A stretch of 64,000 bases of DNA from an uncultured Alistipes sp. Lineage in GTDB: Bacteria > Bacteroidota > Bacteroidia > Bacteroidales > Rikenellaceae. The position numbers were made by a program, and so were the translations under genes. The notes below the pieces were generated by a model that was not told where the DNA came from, did no database searches, and saw only the letters and a list, made by a program, of their open reading frames with translations. Where the stretch lies: assembly GCA_944321945.1 (NCBI GenBank), contig CALUNE010000001.1:1-64000 (forward strand), read 5' to 3'. How positions within the stretch are numbered: the stretch's first letter is position 1; each line of letters starts with the position of its first letter. This document shows positions 59,700 to 64,000 of the stretch, piece after piece.

Positions 59700-60580
59700 C
59701 GCTGTTTGAAGAGTTTCATCAGTTCGGCGACGTAATCGCCGTCGGTAGAGATCGTTGCCGTGTCGATTCGGTTGTGCTTGAGCGTGGCGTCGATGTGCTC
59801 GGAGAGCTGGTGCCAGGCGGCGGCGTAGTGGTCGCGCACGGCGCGTGAGGAGGTGTCGACCCAGACCTTGCGGCCGCTTTCGGCGTCGCGCAGTTCGACG
59901 ATACCCACGTCGGGGAGTTCCGCTTCGCGGGGGTCGTAGACGCGGATGCCGACCAGATCGTGCTTGCTGCCGGCGATCTTCAGCGCATCGTCCAGTGCCG
60001 CACGGTCGTCCTTCGAATCCATGAAGTCCGAGAGGATGAACGTCGTGCAGTGCTTCTTGTTGACGTTCGTCAGGAAGCGGATCGGTTCGGAGAGTTTCGT
60101 GCCGGGCGAGGCGGGCTGGAAGCCGATCAGCTCGCGGATGATCATCAGGATATGGCTGCGACCCTTTTTCGGAGGGATGAACTTCTCGACGCGGTCCGAG
60201 AAGAAGATACAGCCCACCTTGTCGTTGTTCTGCGAGGCGGAGAAGGCCAGCACGGCGGCGATTTCGGTGATGATGTTCTTCTTCAGGCGGTCGGTGGATC
60301 CGAACATGCGCGAGGCGGAGACGTCGACCAGCAGCATCATCGTCAGTTCGCGCTCCTCCTCGTAGACCTTGATGTGGGGTTTGCGCGACCGGGCCGTGAC
60401 GTTCCAGTCGATGTCGCGCACGTCGTCGCCGGCGCGGTACTCGCGGACTTCGGAAAACGACATGCCCCGTCCGCGGAAAGCCGTATGGTACTTTCCGGCG
60501 AAGATCTCGTTCGACAGACCGCGGGTCTTGATCTCGATCTTGCGGACGCGTTTGAGAATATCGTTCTCGGTCTCCTGCAT
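59696..60580 (-). CDS. DUF58-domain protein
   Basis: A 294-residue protein. The DUF58 signature is EYRAGDDVRDIDWNVTARSR (about residues 48-67), preceded by the RGMSFSEVR segment. A VWA-like region follows with LLVDVSASRMFGST (about 85-98). DUF58 proteins accompany MoxR ATPases in nearly all bacteria with this cluster; their function is not established. It starts 2 bases after the MoxR stop. Confidence 0.9.
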   Translation of the reverse strand: MQETENDILKRVRKIEIKTRGLSNEIFAGKYHTAFRGRGMSFSEVREYRAGDDVRDIDWNVTARSRKPHIKVYEEERELTMMLLVDVSASRMFGSTDRLKKNIITEIAAVLAFSASQNNDKVGCIFFSDRVEKFIPPKKGRSHILMIIRELIGFQPASPGTKLSEPIRFLTNVNKKHCTTFILSDFMDSKDDRAALDDALKIAGSKHDLVGIRVYDPREAELPDVGIVELRDAESGRKVWVDTSSRAVRDHYAAAWHQLSEHIDATLKHNRIDTATISTDGDYVAELMKLFKQR

Positions 60581-60582
60581 GG

Positions 60583-61581
60583 TTAGGGAACCATTACGTT
60601 GTTGAGGATGTCGGTGATGATCTCCTCGGTGGAGATGTTTTCGGCTTCGGCCTCGTAGGTCAGTCCGATACGGTGGCGGAGGACGTCGTGGCAGACGGCG
60701 CGCACGTCTTCCGGGATGACGTATCCGCGGCGGCGGATGAAGGCGTAGGCGCGGGCGGCCTTGGCCAGCGAGATCGACGCACGCGGCGAGCCTCCGTAGG
60801 CGATCAGGTTCTGGAGCTTCTGGAGGTTGTATTCGGCCGGTTCACGCGTGGCGAAGATGATGTCGACGATGTACTTCTCGATCTTCTCGTCCATGTAGAC
60901 ATCCTCGACGACCTTGCGGGCCTTGACGATGTCCTCCGGCGTGATGACCTTGTTGACCTGGGGCATGCCGGCGCCCGAGAGGTTCATGCGCACGATGTCG
61001 CGCTCCTCCTGTTTCTTGGGGTAGGAGATCCTGGCCTTGAGCATGAAACGGTCGACCTGGGCTTCGGGCAGCGGATAGGTACCCTCCTGTTCGAGGGGGT
61101 TCTGCGTGGCCATCACCAGGAAGGGCTGCGGCAGGGGGTAGGTGTTGTCGCCGATGGTGACCTGACGCTCCTGCATGGCCTCGAGCAGGGCCGACTGCAC
61201 CTTGGCCGGCGAACGGTTGATCTCGTCGGCCAGCACGAAGTTGGCGAAGATCGGACCCTTGCGCACGATGAAGTCCTCGCTCTTCTGCGAGTAGATCAGC
61301 GTACCGATCAGGTCGGCGGGCAGCAGGTCGGGGGTGAACTGGATACGCGAGAAGTCGGCGTCGACGGCCTTGGCCAGCGTCGTGATGGCCAGCGTCTTGG
61401 CCAGACCCGGCACGCCCTCGAGGAGGATGTGTCCATTGGAGAGCAGACCGATCAGCAGCGTGTCGATCAGATGGCTCTGACCCACGATGACCTTGCTCAT
61501 TTCGGTGCGGAGCGTATCGACGAATACCGATTCGCGTTCGATGCGTTCGTTGAGTTCTTTGATGTTGATGACTTCGCTCAT
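60583..61581 (-). CDS. MoxR-family AAA ATPase
   Basis: A 332-residue protein. Walker A is GVPGLAKT (56-63) and Walker B is VLADEIN (about 114-120), with EAMQERQVTIGDNTYPLPQP, the MoxR insertion before sensor 1 (ATQNPLEQEGTYPLPEAQVD). It is a chaperone-like ATPase that probably acts on the VWA proteins encoded downstream. It is the first gene of the operon moxR-DUF58-(BatG-like)-TPR-batA-batB. Confidence 0.93.
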   Translation of the reverse strand: MSEVINIKELNERIERESVFVDTLRTEMSKVIVGQSHLIDTLLIGLLSNGHILLEGVPGLAKTLAITTLAKAVDADFSRIQFTPDLLPADLIGTLIYSQKSEDFIVRKGPIFANFVLADEINRSPAKVQSALLEAMQERQVTIGDNTYPLPQPFLVMATQNPLEQEGTYPLPEAQVDRFMLKARISYPKKQEERDIVRMNLSGAGMPQVNKVITPEDIVKARKVVEDVYMDEKIEKYIVDIIFATREPAEYNLQKLQNLIAYGGSPRASISLAKAARAYAFIRRRGYVIPEDVRAVCHDVLRHRIGLTYEAEAENISTEEIITDILNNVMVP

Positions 61582-61896
61582 TGTCTATTAACGATTTTGT
61601 TGGATCCATGTTCATTTGCCCGCGCGGGCGTTCTTTGTTCCAGATCCGGGGAGGCGGGAGACCGCACACAAGGGATGCGCGCTGGAAGCGCGGCGTGCGG
61701 TTTTCGGAGCCGTGATGCGGCCGTCGGACGCCCGGATCGGAGTGAGGAACGAGTGCGTGCGGGGTGCCGTCATACTATTTCAACGATTCAGTTGCAAAGT
61801 TATTATTTTCTTCCGAAAATATTCCTGCCGCGCCTCCGAAAATAATAGTCGGCGGTGTGCTCCATAGTTCGTCGATTTGTTATTACCTTTGCGGTC
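61582..61896. promoter_or_regulatory. Divergent region with promoters of moxR operon and uvrD
   Basis: A 315-base gap. TAACTTTG on the minus strand (61802-61795) would give moxR a leader of about 205 bases. TACCTTTG on the plus strand (61884-61891) lies 5 bases from the helicase ATG. No gene is supported in the gap. Confidence 0.5.
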
Positions 61897-64000
61897 ATGG
61901 AATCCAATGAATCACCGATACTGCAGGGTCTGAATCCGGCCCAGCGGGCGGCGGTCGTCAACTACGATTCGCCGTCGCTCATCATAGCGGGTGCGGGCTC
62001 GGGCAAGACCCGGGTACTCACCTCGCGCATCGCCTACATGATCGAACAGGGGGTCAAGCCGTGGAACATCCTGGCGCTGACCTTCACGAACAAGGCCGCC
62101 GAGCAGATGCGCGAACGCATCGCCAAGATGCTGCCCGACAACCGCAGCCGCTACATCCGCATGGGGACGTTTCACTCGGTCTTTTCGCGCATCCTGCGCG
62201 AGAATGCCGACCGGATCGGCTTCTCGGAGTCGTTCACCATCTACGACTCGTCGGACAGCCGCAACCTGCTGAAGACCGTAATCCGGGAGCTGAACCTTCC
62301 GGACGAGAAATACAAGCCGGCATCGATCGCCTCGCGCATCTCGCTGGCCAAGAACAAGCTCATCACGCCGGGAGCCTACCTGGCCAACTCGTCGCTGGCG
62401 GCCGAGGACCGGCAGATGCAGATCCCCGAGTTCGGCAACGTCTACAACATCTACTGCCAGCGCTGCAAGCACAACGGTGCGATGGACTTCGACGACCTGC
62501 TGCTGCAGACCAATATCCTGCTGCGCGACTGCCCCGACGTGCTGGCGCGCTACCAGGAGCTGTTCCAGTATATTCTGGTCGACGAGTACCAGGATACGAA
62601 CTACGCGCAGTACGTCATCATCCGGCGGCTGTCGCAGCACCATGCGAAGGTGTGCGTCGTGGGCGACGACGCGCAGTCGATCTACTCGTTCCGCGGGGCG
62701 AAGATCGAGAACATCCTCTCGTTCCGCAACGACTACCCCACGGCGCAGGTCTTCAAGCTGGAACAGAACTACCGTTCGACGCGGACGATCGTCGAGGCGG
62801 CCAATTCGGTCATCGTCCATAACGCGAAGCGCATGGAGAAGAACTGCTTCTCGGAGGGTCCCCGCGGCGAGAAGATCCGCATCCTGAAGGCCTATACCGA
62901 CCGCGAGGAGGCCGAGATGGTGGTCACGGATCTGCGCGACAAGGTGCGGGCCGCGGGCGACGAGTGGTCCGAGGCGGTGATCCTCTACCGCACGAACAAC
63001 CAGTCGGCCGTACTGGAGGACAACCTCCGGCGCCACGGCATCCCCTACCGTATTTACAAAGGGTCGTCGTTCTACGACCACAAGGAGGTCAAGGACATGA
63101 TGGCCTACATCCGGCTGGTGATCAATCCGCGCGACGACGAGGCATTCCGGCGCATCGTCAACTACCCGGCGCGCGGCATCGGCGACACGACCGTGCAGCG
63201 CATTGCCGATCTGGCCGCCGCACGCGGGGTCTCGATGTGGGAGGCGGTCGATGCGCTGGTGGCCGAGCCGGCAGCCGATGCCGTGCAGCGGACCATCGCC
63301 CGCAAGGTGACGGATTTCGTGGCGATGATCCGTTCGCTGTCGCTCTCGCGGGCCGACAAGAGCCTCTATGACTTCGGACTGGAGGTGGCCACACGTTCGG
63401 GAATCATCGCCGCCTACCGGGCCGAGAATACCCCGGAGGCGACCTCGGCGCTGGACAACATCGAGGAGCTGCTCAATTCGATGCAGGAGTTCAAGGAGCG
63501 GTGCGACGCCGAGATCCGCAACGGCGAGCGGCAGCCCGAGGACGAAGCGACCGTCGAGGAGTGGCTGCAGAACATGATGCTCATGTCGGACATGGACAAG
63601 GATGACCCCGAGAGCAGCAACAAGGTGACGCTGATGACGGTCCATTCGGCCAAGGGGCTCGAATACAAATATGTCTATATTGTCGGTATGGAGGAGAACC
63701 TCTTCCCCTCGCAGCGGGCCGCCGAGACGCCCGACGGCATCGAGGAGGAGCGGCGGCTGTTCTACGTGGCGCTGACGCGGGCGAAGGTCGCGGCGACGAT
63801 CTCCTACGCCGAGATGCGCTTCAAGTGGGGCAACATGGAGTTTACGCGTCCGAGCTGCTTCCTGCGCGAGATCGATCCGCGCTACGTCGAGAGCGAGGTC
63901 GATCTGGAGGAGGAGCGCGCACCGCGTCCCGGCGGCGAGGGGGCGTCGGCCATCGACGAACTGCGCCGCCGCTTTGACTACCGCTTCCAGCAGCAGAAGC
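61897..64000 (+). CDS. UvrD/PcrA-family DNA helicase, C-terminus beyond window
   Basis: At least 701 residues, running off the right edge. Motifs in order: Q motif LNPAQRAAV (12-20), Walker A GAGSGKT (32-38), Ia ALTFTNKAA, II VDEYQDTN (about 228), III VVGDDAQSIYSFRG, IV EQNYRSTRTI, V VHSAKGLEYKYVYIVG and VI EEERRLFYVALTRAK. This is a complete superfamily-1A helicase core of the UvrD/PcrA type, acting in nucleotide-excision and mismatch repair and in clearing replication forks. The ATG at 61897 matches the family start. Confidence 0.95.
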   Translation, partial: MESNESPILQGLNPAQRAAVVNYDSPSLIIAGAGSGKTRVLTSRIAYMIEQGVKPWNILALTFTNKAAEQMRERIAKMLPDNRSRYIRMGTFHSVFSRILRENADRIGFSESFTIYDSSDSRNLLKTVIRELNLPDEKYKPASIASRISLAKNKLITPGAYLANSSLAAEDRQMQIPEFGNVYNIYCQRCKHNGAMDFDDLLLQTNILLRDCPDVLARYQELFQYILVDEYQDTNYAQYVIIRRLSQHHAKVCVVGDDAQSIYSFRGAKIENILSFRNDYPTAQVFKLEQNYRSTRTIVEAANSVIVHNAKRMEKNCFSEGPRGEKIRILKAYTDREEAEMVVTDLRDKVRAAGDEWSEAVILYRTNNQSAVLEDNLRRHGIPYRIYKGSSFYDHKEVKDMMAYIRLVINPRDDEAFRRIVNYPARGIGDTTVQRIADLAAARGVSMWEAVDALVAEPAADAVQRTIARKVTDFVAMIRSLSLSRADKSLYDFGLEVATRSGIIAAYRAENTPEATSALDNIEELLNSMQEFKERCDAEIRNGERQPEDEATVEEWLQNMMLMSDMDKDDPESSNKVTLMTVHSAKGLEYKYVYIVGMEENLFPSQRAAETPDGIEEERRLFYVALTRAKVAATISYAEMRFKWGNMEFTRPSCFLREIDPRYVESEVDLEEERAPRPGGEGASAIDELRRRFDYRFQQQK

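Overview
This window looks like a chromosomal segment of a GC-rich Bacteroidales, most likely Alistipes (Rikenellaceae). The phylum is supported by many promoters with the Bacteroidota -7 element TAnnTTTG, sometimes with TTTG or TTG 19-21 bases upstream. It is also supported by an aerotolerance (Bat) gene cluster, a riboswitch-controlled BtuB/BtuG-type surface B12 system, two ExbD genes behind one ExbB, and an anaerobic sulfatase-maturase. The genus is inferred from base composition and gene content and was not tested by any search.

Layout. 1-16.4 kb is core chromosome: a partial HAD hydrolase, a nitroreductase, a propeller lipoprotein, the lipA-lipB-recJ operon, a probable small RNA, an AraC regulator, rnhB, an exbB-exbD-exbD energy-transduction operon, and ansA-(TIGR04076-like)-tatD-dprA. 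A tRNA-Cys follows at 16.64 kb.

16.70-31.37 kb is a genomic island inserted at the 3' end of that tRNA. It is bounded by a 40-bp exact direct repeat (tRNA tail plus terminator), and its tyrosine integrase lies at the far end. The island is a mosaic. The GC-rich part carries mobilisation genes (MobV relaxase, primase, two helix-turn-helix proteins, an ATPase and the integrase). The AT-rich part carries cargo: a type IIG restriction-modification enzyme with a tightly linked partner, and a three-gene toxin-antitoxin-SecB-like-chaperone operon with its own promoter and palindromic operator. Wreckage of an IS transposase and of a second integrase lies around the cargo. No transfer-apparatus genes are seen, so the element is probably mobilisable rather than self-transmissible.

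31.4-37.4 kb is an MgtA-type P-type ATPase and outer-membrane-protein operon beside a two-component system. Four TTAGAA boxes spaced exactly 11 bp apart lie upstream of mgtA and look like the response-regulator binding site. 39.2-46.6 kb is a five-gene cobalamin-uptake operon behind a cobalamin riboswitch (BtuB receptor, three propeller lipoproteins and one other surface lipoprotein). 46.7-55.8 kb holds aspA, a second AraC regulator diverging from an EamA transporter, tex, an anSME, RNase P RNA and an aldehyde dehydrogenase. 55.9-61.6 kb is a MoxR/DUF58/Bat operon with an unusual gene order. A UvrD/PcrA-type helicase gene runs off the right edge.
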